Positions 43,475 to 52,125 of a stretch of 64,000 nt of DNA are shown here, one piece after another. Location: positions 682,001 through 746,000 of the forward strand of contig NZ_BMPM01000001.1 of the NCBI RefSeq assembly GCF_014647595.1, in the 5' to 3' direction. The position numbers were made by a program, and so were the translations under genes. Within the stretch, counting starts at the first letter, position 1; every line of letters begins with the position of its first letter. Source of the stretch: Paenarthrobacter histidinolovorans. Lineage in GTDB: Bacteria; Actinomycetota; Actinomycetes; Actinomycetales; Micrococcaceae. The notes beneath the pieces were generated by a model. That model saw only the letters and a program-made list of their open reading frames with translations. It had not been told where the DNA came from and ran no database searches.

Positions 43475-43897
43475 ATGACTGACATGTTCCTCGAGAAGTT
43501 CCGCGCGCTGGTCCCAAAGTATCTCGAGGATGAATGGCAGGAAGAAGACGGCCTCACGCCCGACGAACTGGACGACGCCCTCGCCGAACACTCCTTCACC
43601 ATCCCGCTGGTTCTTCGCGAGTTCTACCTGGCCATCGGCGGTTGCGAGGACCTCATGGAGGCCTACCACTACTTCTGGGACCCTGAAGAACTGGAAGTGG
43701 ATGACGAAGGCTTCCTCATGTTCCTTGAGGACGAGGACGAGCAGTTCACGTGGGGCTTCCGCACGGCCGACCTCAGCGTCCCGGATCCCATCGTCTGGCG
43801 CCGCAACAACGCCCGCGGCCAGTGGAAGAGCGAGGAAGGCACGTTCTCCGAGTTCGTCTTCGACATGTTCGAGTGGGCGTTCAACGACGAAGACTAG
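43475..43897 (+). CDS. SUKH (SMI1/KNR4)-like acidic protein
   Basis: 140 residues, very acidic (long runs of Asp/Glu, only a few basic residues). The pattern IPLVLREFYLAIGG, then YHYFWDPEEL, then the strand-rich FTWGFRTADLSVPDPIVW and a terminal aromatic helix FSEFVFDMFEWAF matches the SUKH fold as I know it. That superfamily includes many immunity proteins for contact-dependent or secreted toxins. No toxin gene is adjacent, so this may be a housekeeping or orphan member. A terminator follows at 43944. Confidence 0.75.
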   Translation: MTDMFLEKFRALVPKYLEDEWQEEDGLTPDELDDALAEHSFTIPLVLREFYLAIGGCEDLMEAYHYFWDPEELEVDDEGFLMFLEDEDEQFTWGFRTADLSVPDPIVWRRNNARGQWKSEEGTFSEFVFDMFEWAFNDED

Positions 43898-43943
43898 TTC
43901 TCCCGGCGCCCCCGCGGCTTCCTGACCCTGATTGAACGACGCG

Positions 43944-43989
43944 CAGCCCCTAAGCAACCTAAATTGATTGCATAGGGGCTGTTTTGTGT
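43944..43989 (+). terminator. rho-independent terminator after the SUKH-like gene
   Basis: CAGCCCCTAAGCAA and TTGCATAGGGGCTG form a 14-base stem with one mismatch and a 10-base loop, followed by TTTTGTGTT. Confidence 0.85.
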
Positions 43990-44004
43990 TCCGGGCCTGT
44001 GCGG

Positions 44005-44090
44005 CCACCACCCACATTGATGTTGACGACGCCCCGACACGCGGCGTCGACGGCGTATAGCCGGAAGTATGTGGCGAAAGTTGGTGATGG
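44005..44090. repeat. 85-bp imperfect palindrome, copy C
   Basis: The left end CCACCACCCACATTGA is loosely complementary to the right end GCGAAAGTTGGTGATGG, 86 bp overall. It shares the flank GTGCGGCCACCACCCAC with copy B. It lies about 40 bp downstream of the AbiEi/DUF559-like stop. More diverged than copies A and B. Confidence 0.6.
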
Positions 44091-44131
44091 CGGTACGCCT
44101 CAGACAGGAATTTACGACGGCGGCGCGACGG

Positions 44132-45001
44132 TTATGTCGACGGCGGCGCGACGGCTATGTATCGGAATGGGCCGAAGCGGCCGGCTTCCCGGTTTCGCAG
44201 GATTGCCAGGACTTCACCAACCATGCGCTCCGGCTGATGAACGACGTCGCCGTAGTAGTAGTGCAGGGTCAGCAGGCCTCCGCGCATGCCTGCATTATTC
44301 CTGTATTGGTCCTTCTTGACCTGCTTCGGCTCCAGGTGAGTGCCGCCGTCGAGTTCTACAATCAGGCATTCATTGACCAGGCAGTCCACCTCTCCCACAC
44401 CGGGCACATCCACGTGCATACGGACTCGGAGGCCTGCCCGCGTGAAATGTGTGTGGGCCAGCACCTCTAAGAGGGAGTCGGCACGAGGTAGAACCAAGTC
44501 CAAGGTTCCACGGGTTCTGCCATTTCTGTTGCCTGGGAGCTTCGACTTCAAGAAATCTGTAGACAGGAGGGCTTGGCTAACCGCGCTCTGCACCATGACG
44601 AGAGCTGCAAGTTCCGGGAGACATCTGAGGGCGTGGATCAAGACATCGGCCACCCCTGCGACAGGAAGGTACGGGTGCGCCGGGTGCACGCAGACTCCGT
44701 GATGGACTACACCCCGCCTCGCTTGTCCAGTGCTGCAGCTCAAATGGAGGGAGCCGGGGTCCTCAAGGGTCCAAAGCCGATAGAAGCGAGCTGCTGAAAC
44801 GCAGGTAAGCATGCCATCGGCCCGAAAGGCGGCAACGACGTCGGGGTCCGCTTCTCTGGACGTGTAAACGCCACGGTGAAGGCGGTTCACTACTCCGTCC
44901 CTTACCGCTTTCGTGAGCATGCGACGAGTGAAGCCCGCGGTCAGCAGGGTGCCTGTAGTTGCTGCTCCGTGCCGGCTGCGGAGGAAATTCTCGATGTTCA
45001 T
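44132..45001 (-). CDS. AbiEi-antitoxin-like N-terminus fused to DUF559/PD-(D/E)XK-like nuclease domain
   Basis: About 289 residues. The first 60 or so (GFTRRMLTKAVRDGVVNRLHRGVYT) form the winged helix found at the N-terminus of AbiEi-type antitoxins. The C-terminal part VDCLVNECLIVELDGGTHL, followed by KKDQYRNN, matches the core of DUF559/Vsr-like nuclease folds. The start at 45001 (MNIENFLRSRHG) fits the family; its ribosome site is weak. No AbiEii toxin is adjacent. Genes of this kind are common and strain-variable in actinobacteria, with unknown function. It is bracketed by copies of an 85-bp palindrome. Confidence 0.8.
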   Translation of the reverse strand: MNIENFLRSRHGAATTGTLLTAGFTRRMLTKAVRDGVVNRLHRGVYTSREADPDVVAAFRADGMLTCVSAARFYRLWTLEDPGSLHLSCSTGQARRGVVHHGVCVHPAHPYLPVAGVADVLIHALRCLPELAALVMVQSAVSQALLSTDFLKSKLPGNRNGRTRGTLDLVLPRADSLLEVLAHTHFTRAGLRVRMHVDVPGVGEVDCLVNECLIVELDGGTHLEPKQVKKDQYRNNAGMRGGLLTLHYYYGDVVHQPERMVGEVLAILRNREAGRFGPFRYIAVAPPST

Positions 45002-45073
45002 ACAGCCATGCTGGCTTCGGCGGGGAGTCTGCGGTTGCTGGGAAGTCCCGTATGTGGACAACTCCGAGTACGT

Positions 45074-45159
45074 CCACCACCCCCTTTGAACACTTGGAAA
45101 GCTGCAACACACCCCCAACCGGCGTGTCCGTCGCTTCCGAAATTCAAAGTTGGTGGTGG
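45074..45159. repeat. 85-bp imperfect palindrome, copy A
   Basis: Ends CCACCACCCCCTTTGAA and TTCAAAGTTGGTGGTGG are complementary at 15 of 17 positions. The interior also pairs partly (GGAAAGCTGCAACAC with GTGTCCGTCGCTTCC), so the whole 86 bp can fold into one long hairpin. It lies just upstream of the AbiEi/DUF559-like gene. Confidence 0.8.
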
Positions 45160-45392
45160 AGGACTGGCGCCTGCTGTAAATCGCCCTAGCTAAGGGAGAA
45201 ACCCAATGACCTAAGGAGTTGCATATGTGACAGGTTTGTCATAAACTTTTCACGGATCCACTAAATGCCTCCGGTGGGTCTGATGCGAACGGAGATTGTG
45301 GTCCCGGTTCGGTGCAGCGTATGACTCGTAACGTTGCAGCGAGCCGGGGCCATTCCGTTTTTCCCGTGAGTTCAAGTCTCGGTACGTGCGGC

Positions 45393-45476
45393 CACCACCC
45401 ACTCTGATTTCCCAACCACCCAACACGCCGTAACCGCTGGCGTTTCGTCACCCTTGGAACCTCAAAGTAGGTGGTG
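45393..45476. repeat. 85-bp imperfect palindrome, copy B
   Basis: Ends CACCACCCACTCTGA and TCAAAGTAGGTGGTG are complementary at 13 of 15 positions, 84 bp overall, with a central part similar in layout to copy A. The same GTGCGG flank as copy C precedes it. Confidence 0.78.
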
Positions 45477-45577
45477 CAGACACCGCATCCGCCCCGGTGA
45501 TGGCCACCCGATGGGCCCCGGAACGAAACAGGCGCCCGGACTATGAAAGTCCGGACGCCTGCCTAAGTCGAGGAAAA

Positions 45578-46681
45578 CTAGCTGCTGCGGTCCACCACTG
45601 CGTGGGCGAAGTTGGTCAGGGACGCCTTCACCACGCCTTCGGGCAACGGTGCCAACGCCGCAACGGCCTCGGCGGACCACTGGCGTGCGATCTTCCAGGA
45701 CTCGTTGGTGACCGGGTGCTCGCGCAGGCCGGCCACAGCCTCTGCCAGTGCGGAGTCGGAGGAGAGGTCGCCGTCGATCAACTCAAGGAGCTCTGCAGCG
45801 GAGGTGTCCCCTGCCGCAGCATCGCGGCGCAGCAACAGGACGGGAAGAGTTGGAACACCTTCGCGGAGGTCGGTGCCCGGGGACTTTCCGGACTTGACCT
45901 TCACACCGGTGACATCGATGACGTCGTCGGCCAGCTGGAAGGCCACGCCCACCTTTTCGCCGTATTCCACCAGCAGGTCTTCGAACGACTCGTCAGCGCC
46001 CGAGAAGATCGCACCGAGCTGGCCGGAAGCTGCCACCAGTGAACCGGTCTTGTCAGCAATCACGGAGAGGTAGTGCTCAACGGGATCTTCGTCTTCGCGC
46101 GGTCCCACGGTTTCGTGGAGCTGGCCAAGGCACAGCCGCTCGAAGGTACGGGCCTGAATGCCGAGGGCACGCGAACCGAGCTCGGAGACAAGGATGGACG
46201 CACGGGCAAAGATGAGGTCACCAGTGAGAATGGCCACCGAGTTGCCCCAAACTTCATGGGCGGTGGGAGCTCCACGGCGGAACGGGGCCGAGTCCATCAC
46301 GTCGTCGTGGTACAGCGTAGCCAGGTGGGTGAGCTCACACACGACGGCGGCCTGGACAACCTCGGGGCGGGAGGCGTCGCCCAAGTGTGCGCACAGCAGG
46401 GTCAGCAACGGACGGATCCGCTTGCCACCGGCTTCCACCAGGTGGCGCGACGTCGCATCAGCAAGGGGGTCCGAGTTGGAGATGGCTTCGCGAAGCTTCT
46501 TCTCCACCCGGGCCAGGTTGTTGGTGATGGCAGGGCCAAGCTCGGGGTCACCTGCAATGGCAGCAAAACCTGCGGGCAGCTGGAGGCCCGTTGCAATTGC
46601 CGTGGTGTTGAGGGAAGGCTCGGTGGAATCCGGCAAGCCGTGCCCGGCATGCGTCCAGCTGTGTTCGGCAGAGTTCGTCAC
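45578..46681 (-). CDS. polyprenyl diphosphate synthase (menaquinone side chain)
   Basis: 367 residues of the trans-isoprenyl synthase family. The GGKRIRP motif is at 85-91, the first Asp-rich motif DDVMD at 126-130 and the second DDVID at 252-256. The short DDxxD first motif and the length fit long-chain heptaprenyl to nonaprenyl synthases. An N-terminal extension of about 40 residues is unconserved. It lies 10 bp downstream of the reductase gene and after menG, so it most likely makes the prenyl tail of menaquinone. Confidence 0.92.
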   Translation of the reverse strand: MTNSAEHSWTHAGHGLPDSTEPSLNTTAIATGLQLPAGFAAIAGDPELGPAITNNLARVEKKLREAISNSDPLADATSRHLVEAGGKRIRPLLTLLCAHLGDASRPEVVQAAVVCELTHLATLYHDDVMDSAPFRRGAPTAHEVWGNSVAILTGDLIFARASILVSELGSRALGIQARTFERLCLGQLHETVGPREDEDPVEHYLSVIADKTGSLVAASGQLGAIFSGADESFEDLLVEYGEKVGVAFQLADDVIDVTGVKVKSGKSPGTDLREGVPTLPVLLLRRDAAAGDTSAAELLELIDGDLSSDSALAEAVAGLREHPVTNESWKIARQWSAEAVAALAPLPEGVVKASLTNFAHAVVDRSS

Positions 46682-46690
46682 GGGTTAACC

Positions 46691-48034
46691 CTAACTAGTT
46701 GTTGCGGAAACCGCGGTGTCGGAGCCTGCCGGCGTCAAAGCGCGGGCAGAGGAAGTGTTGGACGTTGCCGGAACCAGCATCTCGAGGACCCGGATCACAC
46801 GGTCTTCGAAGCCCTTCGCGGACGGGTCGGTGAGGTTCGCGAGCATGCGCACTACAAAGCGCATCAGCACTGGAATGGGCATGCCGGTGCGCAGGGCAAG
46901 CTTCATCACGGCAGGCTTGCCGATCAAGGAGGCAAACATCCGCCCCAGCGTGAAATGCGAGCCCCACTGGTCCCGCACGTAGTCCGCGTACCGCGAAAGG
47001 TGCGCATCGGCGTCGTCGGCGGTCCATCCGGCTGACGCCGAACGGGAGGAAGCGTCGATGATGAACTCGGCGGCAAACCGGGCTGACTCCATCGCGTAGG
47101 AAATGCCTTCGCCGTTGAACGGGGACACCATGCCGCCGGCGTCGCCCAGCAGGAGCAGACCGGGTGAGTAGTGCGGCGTGCGGTTGAAGCCCATGGGCAG
47201 CGCGGCACCGCGGATCTCCCCCACCTGGTTTTCGGGGGTGAAACCCCATTCCGAGGGCATGCCGGCGGTCCATTCGCGCAGGACCTGCTTGTAGTCGAGC
47301 TTGCCGAATTCCTTGGACGAGTTCAGGATGCCCAGGCCCACGTTGGACGTACCGTCGCCGACGCCGAACACCCAGCCATAACCGGGCAACGGTTTGCCGG
47401 ACTTGCCGGGCAGTTCCAGCCAGCCTTCCATCCAGTCGTCCTCATGGCGGGGGGACGTGAAGTAGGTGCGCACGGCGACGCCCAGCGGGCGGTCGTCACG
47501 CTTGTGCATTCCCAGCGACACCGCGGTTCGCGTTGAGTTCCCATCGGCGGCGAGTACGACGTCGGCATGGAAGTCACGCGTTTCGCCCGTCCTGCGCCCG
47601 GACTCGTCAAGGATTGAAGCGCGGACTCCGGTGACACGGCCGTCGTCGGCAGTCAGTGCGGAAGTGACACTGTGGCGCTCCAACACCACTGCACCGGCCG
47701 ACTCGGCGTGGCGGGCAAGGTCCTCATCGAAGCCAAGACGTGTGCGGATCAGTCCATACGCAGGAAAGTCCGCTACTTCCGGCCAGGGCAACTCGATGGT
47801 GCGGCCGCCGGCGATGAGACGCAGGCCCTTGTTCCGGCGCCACCCTTCCTCAACAGCGTGGGGCAGGCCGAGCTTCTGGATCTCGCGAACGGCGCGCGGG
47901 GTGAGGCCATCTCCGCAGACCTTCTCGCGGGGAAACGACGTCTTTTCCAGCACCGTGACGTCGATGCCCGCTTGGGCGAGGTAATACGCGGCGGTGGACC
48001 CGGCCGGGCCCGCGCCAACAATCAGTACTTTCAC
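46691..48034 (-). CDS. menJ: geranylgeranyl reductase family flavoprotein (MenJ-like)
   Basis: 447 residues. The N-terminal FAD motif VLIVGAGPAGSTAAYYLAQ is at 3-21, followed by SFPREKVCGDGLTPRAV, a conserved substrate/FAD segment of this family, and GDAGGMVSPFNGEGISYAME, the second FAD motif. Relatives include mycobacterial MenJ, which saturates one isoprene unit of menaquinone. Placement between menG and the polyprenyl synthase on one transcript supports that role; archaeal-type lipid reduction is the less likely alternative. Confidence 0.88.
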   Translation of the reverse strand: MKVLIVGAGPAGSTAAYYLAQAGIDVTVLEKTSFPREKVCGDGLTPRAVREIQKLGLPHAVEEGWRRNKGLRLIAGGRTIELPWPEVADFPAYGLIRTRLGFDEDLARHAESAGAVVLERHSVTSALTADDGRVTGVRASILDESGRRTGETRDFHADVVLAADGNSTRTAVSLGMHKRDDRPLGVAVRTYFTSPRHEDDWMEGWLELPGKSGKPLPGYGWVFGVGDGTSNVGLGILNSSKEFGKLDYKQVLREWTAGMPSEWGFTPENQVGEIRGAALPMGFNRTPHYSPGLLLLGDAGGMVSPFNGEGISYAMESARFAAEFIIDASSRSASAGWTADDADAHLSRYADYVRDQWGSHFTLGRMFASLIGKPAVMKLALRTGMPIPVLMRFVVRMLANLTDPSAKGFEDRVIRVLEMLVPATSNTSSARALTPAGSDTAVSATTS

Positions 48035-48063
48035 GTCGTCCTAAGTCAGCAGGCAGTACGGAG

Positions 48064-48825
48064 CTAGCCGGCCTGGTGGCGCGGCTTGATTTGGCGTCGC
48101 AGCTTGGCAACGGGAACACTTTCGCGGTGCTCGGCGGGCTTCTGCGCACGGTGCACGGCAACAATGCCACCGCTGAGGTTGCGGTACGTGATGTCCGTCC
48201 AGCCGGCGTCTGCGAGCCACTGGGCAAGGTGGTCCTGGTCCGGCCAGGCGCGGATGGACTCAGCCAGGTAGACGTAGGCATCCGGGTTTGAGGACACCTT
48301 GGTGGCGATGGCCGGGAGCGCGCGCATGAGGTACTCGGTATAGAGGTTGCGCCAGAGGGGAACCACGGGGTGCGAGAACTCGGCAATGACCAGGCGACCG
48401 CCGGGCTTGGTGACGCGGAGCATTTCCTCCAGGGCCTTGCGGGGTTCCACGACGTTGCGCAGGCCGAAGGAAATGGTGGAGGCGTCAAAGCTGTTGTCAG
48501 CGAACGGCAGGTTGGTGGCGTCACCGGCGATGAAGTCGATGTCCGGGCGGCGGCGCTTGCCCACTTTGAGCATGCCCAGGGAGAAGTCGCACGCCACTAC
48601 GTCCACGCCGGAGTCGGCGTAGGGTTCGCTGGAAGTGCCCGTTCCGGCGGCGAGGTCAAGGACCTTCTGGCCCGCTTTGACATCCATGGCGTCCACCACG
48701 ATCCGGCGCCAGCGCCGGGTCTGTCCCATGGACAGGACGTCGTTGACGACGTCGTATTTTGGGGCGACATCATCAAACATCGTCGCAACTTCGTCCGGAC
48801 GCTTTTCCAAGGATGCTCGGTTCAC
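48064..48825 (-). CDS. menG: demethylmenaquinone methyltransferase
   Basis: 253 residues of the UbiE/MenG family, SAM-dependent. [20 protein letters not shown] is family signature 1, the SAM-binding motif is [13 protein letters not shown], and [23 protein letters not shown] is signature 2. It performs the last ring methylation of menaquinone. The C-terminal tail after residue 230 is basic and unconserved. It heads the menG-menJ-polyprenyl synthase operon, divergent from menF with about 90 bp between the starts. Confidence 0.95.
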   Translation of the reverse strand: MNRASLEKRPDEVATMFDDVAPKYDVVNDVLSMGQTRRWRRIVVDAMDVKAGQKVLDLAAGTGTSSEPYADSGVDVVACDFSLGMLKVGKRRRPDIDFIAGDATNLPFADNSFDASTISFGLRNVVEPRKALEEMLRVTKPGGRLVIAEFSHPVVPLWRNLYTEYLMRALPAIATKVSSNPDAYVYLAESIRAWPDQDHLAQWLADAGWTDITYRNLSGGIVAVHRAQKPAEHRESVPVAKLRRQIKPRHQAG

Positions 48826-48916
48826 CCTGTAATTGTCTCAGACATTCAACCGACTTTGCTGCGCTGTAGAAGTCGGCTCAGGTTCTGCCTGCGTGCGGGA
48901 GTACTGTTGTTCCATC

Positions 48917-50272
48917 ATGACGAGCACGCTCCGCACCTTGACAGTCCCCCTCGATGTTGAATCATCCCCAGGGGGGCTGCCGTCGTTTCTGGTGCGGGAC
49001 GACGTCCTTTGCTGGTCCCGACGCGAAGCCGGCCTGGTGGGCTACGGCGAGCTGACCCGTTTCAACGCCACCGGCCCGGACCGCTTCCTTGAGGCCGACA
49101 TCTGGTGGCGGCACCTCATTCTTGAGGCAGAGATCACGGACCATGTGGAGCTTCCGGGCACCGGCCCAGTGGCATTTGGCTCGTTCGCGTTCTCCAAAAC
49201 ATCCCCCCACGTGTCCCGTCTGATCCTCCCGGAATTGGTGGTGGGCATCCGCGATGGCCGCGGCTGGGCTACCCAACTGACTTTCGACGACGCTCCCCTC
49301 ACCGAGGCGGGCGTCCTCGCCTCGGTGGAACACTGGCTCAGCCAGCCGGAGCCGAACGGCGACGACCCTGCGGCCGGAGGGTCCGACGTCGGACCCTCAC
49401 CTGAGGCTGTTGCCGCAAACGGTTCGGCGGGTTTCCTCAGCCATGGTTCCCTCAGCGAGGCGAACTGGATGAAGGCTGTGGCCGACGGAGTGGAGGAGAT
49501 CCGCGCCGGCAAGCTGGAGAAGTTGGTTTTGGCGCGCGACGTCGTTGCGAGCCTTCCAGCGGGCGTCAACGCTGCGGAGGTTCTTCGGCAACTGGCCGCA
49601 AGGTACCGCGAATGCTGGACGTACGGTGTTGATGGCCTGGTAGGCGCGACGCCCGAGATGCTCATCCAGGTGGAGGGCCGCACTGCGCAGGCGCGGGTGC
49701 TGGCAGGGACGCTGGATCGCCGGGATGCGGACGGCATGGATGGCTCCCCCATGGAATATGCCGAACGGGTTCTGGCCGGTTCGGAAAAGCAACGCCATGA
49801 ACATGAGATCGCCATTGACTCGCTGACCCGGCAACTGGCTCCTTTCTCGGAGGCGATGAATTCCCACAGCGAGCCCTTCATCCTTGAGCTGCCAAATGTG
49901 TGGCACCTTGCTTCGGATGTGAAGGCCGAACTCGCCGATATCGAAGGTCACGTGCCCACGTGCCTGGCCTTGATCAACGCGCTGCATCCCACTGCCGCGG
50001 TGTGCGGAACACCTACCTTGGTGGCGGGTGCCTTGATCCGGAAACTCGAACACTTGGACCGCGGTCCGTACGCCGGACCGGTGGGATGGCTGGATGCCGC
50101 AGGCAACGGCGAATGGGGCATCGCGTTGCGCGGGGCTGTCATTGAAGATGCCAACACCGTTCGTCTCTATGCAGGGTGCGGCATTGTGGAAGGCTCCCAG
50201 CCGGAGGCGGAGCTGGCCGAGACCTGGGCCAAGTTCCGGCCCATGCTGGAGGCTCTGGGAATCAAGCGCTGA
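48917..50272 (+). CDS. menF: isochorismate synthase
   Basis: About 451 residues of the chorismate-binding family. The C-terminal catalytic half includes EKLVLARDV, GATPEMLIQVEGRTAQ, VLAGSEKQRHEHEIAIDSL and HPTAAVCGTPTLVAGALIR, ending with GPYAGPVGWLDAAGNGEW and YAGCGIVEGSQPEAELAETW. This is the pattern of MenF/EntC isochorismate synthases rather than anthranilate synthase. The ATG at 48917 (MTSTLRTL) is used; longer readings run into the divergent promoter. It makes isochorismate for MenD. Confidence 0.93.
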   Translation: MTSTLRTLTVPLDVESSPGGLPSFLVRDDVLCWSRREAGLVGYGELTRFNATGPDRFLEADIWWRHLILEAEITDHVELPGTGPVAFGSFAFSKTSPHVSRLILPELVVGIRDGRGWATQLTFDDAPLTEAGVLASVEHWLSQPEPNGDDPAAGGSDVGPSPEAVAANGSAGFLSHGSLSEANWMKAVADGVEEIRAGKLEKLVLARDVVASLPAGVNAAEVLRQLAARYRECWTYGVDGLVGATPEMLIQVEGRTAQARVLAGTLDRRDADGMDGSPMEYAERVLAGSEKQRHEHEIAIDSLTRQLAPFSEAMNSHSEPFILELPNVWHLASDVKAELADIEGHVPTCLALINALHPTAAVCGTPTLVAGALIRKLEHLDRGPYAGPVGWLDAAGNGEWGIALRGAVIEDANTVRLYAGCGIVEGSQPEAELAETWAKFRPMLEALGIKR

Positions 50273-50307
50273 ATCTGGGATTCCAGACAGCTCTTCCTTT
50301 TCTGTGG

Positions 50308-50336
50308 TTGATAAGTGCGTAAAGTAGTTATCTAAT
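50308..50336 (+). promoter_or_regulatory. sigma-70-type promoter of the amino-acid ABC operon
   Basis: TTGATA at 50308 and TCTAAT at 50331 with a 17-base spacer; each hexamer matches the consensus at five of six positions. The leader to the ATG at 50431 is about 90 bases, and AAAAGG precedes the start. Confidence 0.65.
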
Positions 50337-50430
50337 AGTGAAACTTCGTTTCCTGTGATGCACATCTCATGTTCGGCGCTACACTAAAACCGACTCAGTT
50401 CAGCATCCACCGCAACAAAAGGTAAACAAC

Positions 50431-51228
50431 ATGCAGATCTCCCGTTCGGTTCTGTCCGGCACCAAGATTGCCGCCGTGCTTGCAGCCGGCGCATTGGCCC
50501 TCACCGCCTGTGGTGGTTCCTCTACTCCCGCGGCCTCGGATGGCTCGGGCCTGAAACTCATCAATGCCGGCAAGCTGACCGTCTGCTCGGACGTCCCCTA
50601 CGAGCCCTTTGAATTCCAGAAGGACGGCAAGATCGTCGGCTTCGACATGGACATCGCCGCAGAGATCGCCAAGGACGCCAAGGCAGAACTCAACGTGGTG
50701 GACAGCTCCTTCGAGGCCATCGAGACCGGCACCGCACTGACTGGCTGCGACGTCTCCATCTCCTCGATCTCCATTACCGACGTCCGCAAGAGCGTCATGG
50801 ACTTCTCCAACCCGTACCTGGATGACGACCTGACCCTCGTGGCTACCTCGTCCTCCGGCATCAACAATATCGACGGCGCCAAGGGCAAGAAGGTGGGCGT
50901 CCAGCAGGCCACCACCGGCGCCCAGTACGCCAAGGACAAGGGCATCGACGCGCAGCAGTTCGAGGACTCCGGACTCCTGGTCCAGGCCCTCAAGGCCGGC
51001 ACCATCGACGCAGCCATCGGTAACCAGTCCGTTCTGGGCTACGCCATCAAGGACGACTCCAACCTGAAGCGTGTTGAGGATTACGCGACCGGCGAGAAGC
51101 TCGGCATCGCCATCAAGAAGGGCAACACCGCCATGGCAGACGCCGTGAACGGCACCCTGAAGCGCCTCACGGACGACGGCTCCCTGAAGAAGTTCCAGAC
51201 CACCTGGTTCGGCGAAGCCACCAAGTAG
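50431..51228 (+). CDS. amino-acid ABC transporter substrate-binding lipoprotein
   Basis: 265 residues. The signal peptide ends in the lipobox LTAC (Cys27). The mature part is a family 3 binding protein: CSDVPYEPFEFQKDGKIVGFDMDIAAEIA, followed by FDMD and SISSISITDVRKSVMDFSNPY, typical for polar amino acids. Cysteines at the ligand-cleft strand (KLTVCSDVP) and in LTGCDVSISS may form a disulfide. First gene of a three-gene importer. A strong hairpin separates it from the permease. Confidence 0.93.
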   Translation: MQISRSVLSGTKIAAVLAAGALALTACGGSSTPAASDGSGLKLINAGKLTVCSDVPYEPFEFQKDGKIVGFDMDIAAEIAKDAKAELNVVDSSFEAIETGTALTGCDVSISSISITDVRKSVMDFSNPYLDDDLTLVATSSSGINNIDGAKGKKVGVQQATTGAQYAKDKGIDAQQFEDSGLLVQALKAGTIDAAIGNQSVLGYAIKDDSNLKRVEDYATGEKLGIAIKKGNTAMADAVNGTLKRLTDDGSLKKFQTTWFGEATK

Positions 51229-51261
51229 TCCGAGCCCCGGCTCTCCCGAGATCCACGCAGG

Positions 51262-51295
51262 CGGGCCCCGAAACGACACGTTGTTTCGGGGCCCG
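51262..51295 (+). terminator. intercistronic hairpin after the binding protein
   Basis: A perfect 13-bp stem (CGGGCCCCGAAAC and complement) with an 8-base loop between the binding-protein stop and the permease start. There is no T-run, so it probably trims or partly ends transcripts, leaving more binding protein than permease. Confidence 0.7.
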
Positions 51296-51322
51296 GCTGC
51301 GCAACATGAATGTGAGAACACC

Positions 51323-52114
51323 ATGGCAATGACTGCACGTCAACGAGCCAAAGTCAGTTTGTACGTCCAGGCCGGGATATTCGTCGTGGTCCTGGCCGCA
51401 GTGATCCTTGCTGTGGACTGGAAGACGATCGGCACCAGCGTCTTCAACTTCGCCAAGATCGGGCCGATGTTCCCGGACATTTTCCTGGTGGGCCTCAAGA
51501 ACACCCTCATCTACACGGCGTTGGCCTTCGTGGTGGGCTTGTCGGGCGGCCTCCTGCTGGCCCTCATGAAGCTTTCCTCCTTCCCTCTGTACCGCTGGAT
51601 CGCCACCGGATACATCGAGTTCTTCCGCGGCGTGCCGGCCCTGCTGGTCTTCATCGCCTTCGGTTACGGTGTCCCCCTGGCTTTCGGGGTGCAGTGGGAC
51701 GTCAACATCGTGGTCATGGTTTCGCTGGGCATGGTGGCGTCGGCGTACATCGCTGAAACCCTCCGCGCCGGTCTGCAGGCCGTGCCCAAGGGCCAGATGG
51801 AAGCAGCCCGTTCCCTGGGCATGCCGCATTGGCGTGCGATGGTCTCGATCGTCATTCCCCAGGCGTTCAAGATCGTCCTCCCCCCGCTGACCAACGAGAT
51901 CATCCTGCTCACCAAGGACTCCTCGCTGATCTACGTCCTGGGCCTCACAGCTTCCCAGTACGAGCTCACCAAGTTCGGCCGCGACGGCATCTCAAGCCTG
52001 GGCGCGGGCCTCACTCCCCTGCTCGTGGCAGGCGCTTTCTACTTGGTCATCACCATCCCCTTGAGCCTCCTTGCAAGGAAGTTCGAAAGCCGCTCCGCGC
52101 GGACCAAGCGATAG
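51323..52114 (+). CDS. amino-acid ABC transporter permease (HisM/GlnP type)
   Basis: About 263 residues with five or six helices. [18 protein letters not shown] and [24 protein letters not shown] are the family 3 permease motifs, the second being the EAA loop. The ATG at 51323 ([13 protein letters not shown]) was chosen; a second ATG two codons later is equally possible. A single permease gene implies a homodimeric channel. Followed 11 bp later by the ATPase. Confidence 0.92.
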   Translation: MAMTARQRAKVSLYVQAGIFVVVLAAVILAVDWKTIGTSVFNFAKIGPMFPDIFLVGLKNTLIYTALAFVVGLSGGLLLALMKLSSFPLYRWIATGYIEFFRGVPALLVFIAFGYGVPLAFGVQWDVNIVVMVSLGMVASAYIAETLRAGLQAVPKGQMEAARSLGMPHWRAMVSIVIPQAFKIVLPPLTNEIILLTKDSSLIYVLGLTASQYELTKFGRDGISSLGAGLTPLLVAGAFYLVITIPLSLLARKFESRSARTKR

Positions 52115-52125
52115 GCAGGACAGTC

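Larger units (their letters stand above)
45002..45577. other. 576-bp non-coding region with two palindromic elements
   Basis: No credible gene is seen on either strand. The stretch holds palindrome copies A and B, a lower-GC spacer around 45190-45260, and a tRNA-T-loop-like GAGTTCAAGTCTC at 45368 without a full cloverleaf. It looks like a hot spot for small insertions next to the conserved polyprenyl synthase gene. Confidence 0.6.

Noticed and set aside
45290..45390. Possible tRNA or tRNA remnant (GAGTTCAAGTCTC at 45368 looks like a T-arm)
   Set aside because: No acceptor stem, D-arm or properly placed anticodon arm could be fitted around it, and the T-stem pairs only three to four bases. 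It may be a decayed fragment, but this cannot be supported.
44005..45476. CRISPR array
   Set aside because: The three repeats are palindromic, 85 bp long, unevenly spaced by hundreds of bases and not accompanied by cas genes.
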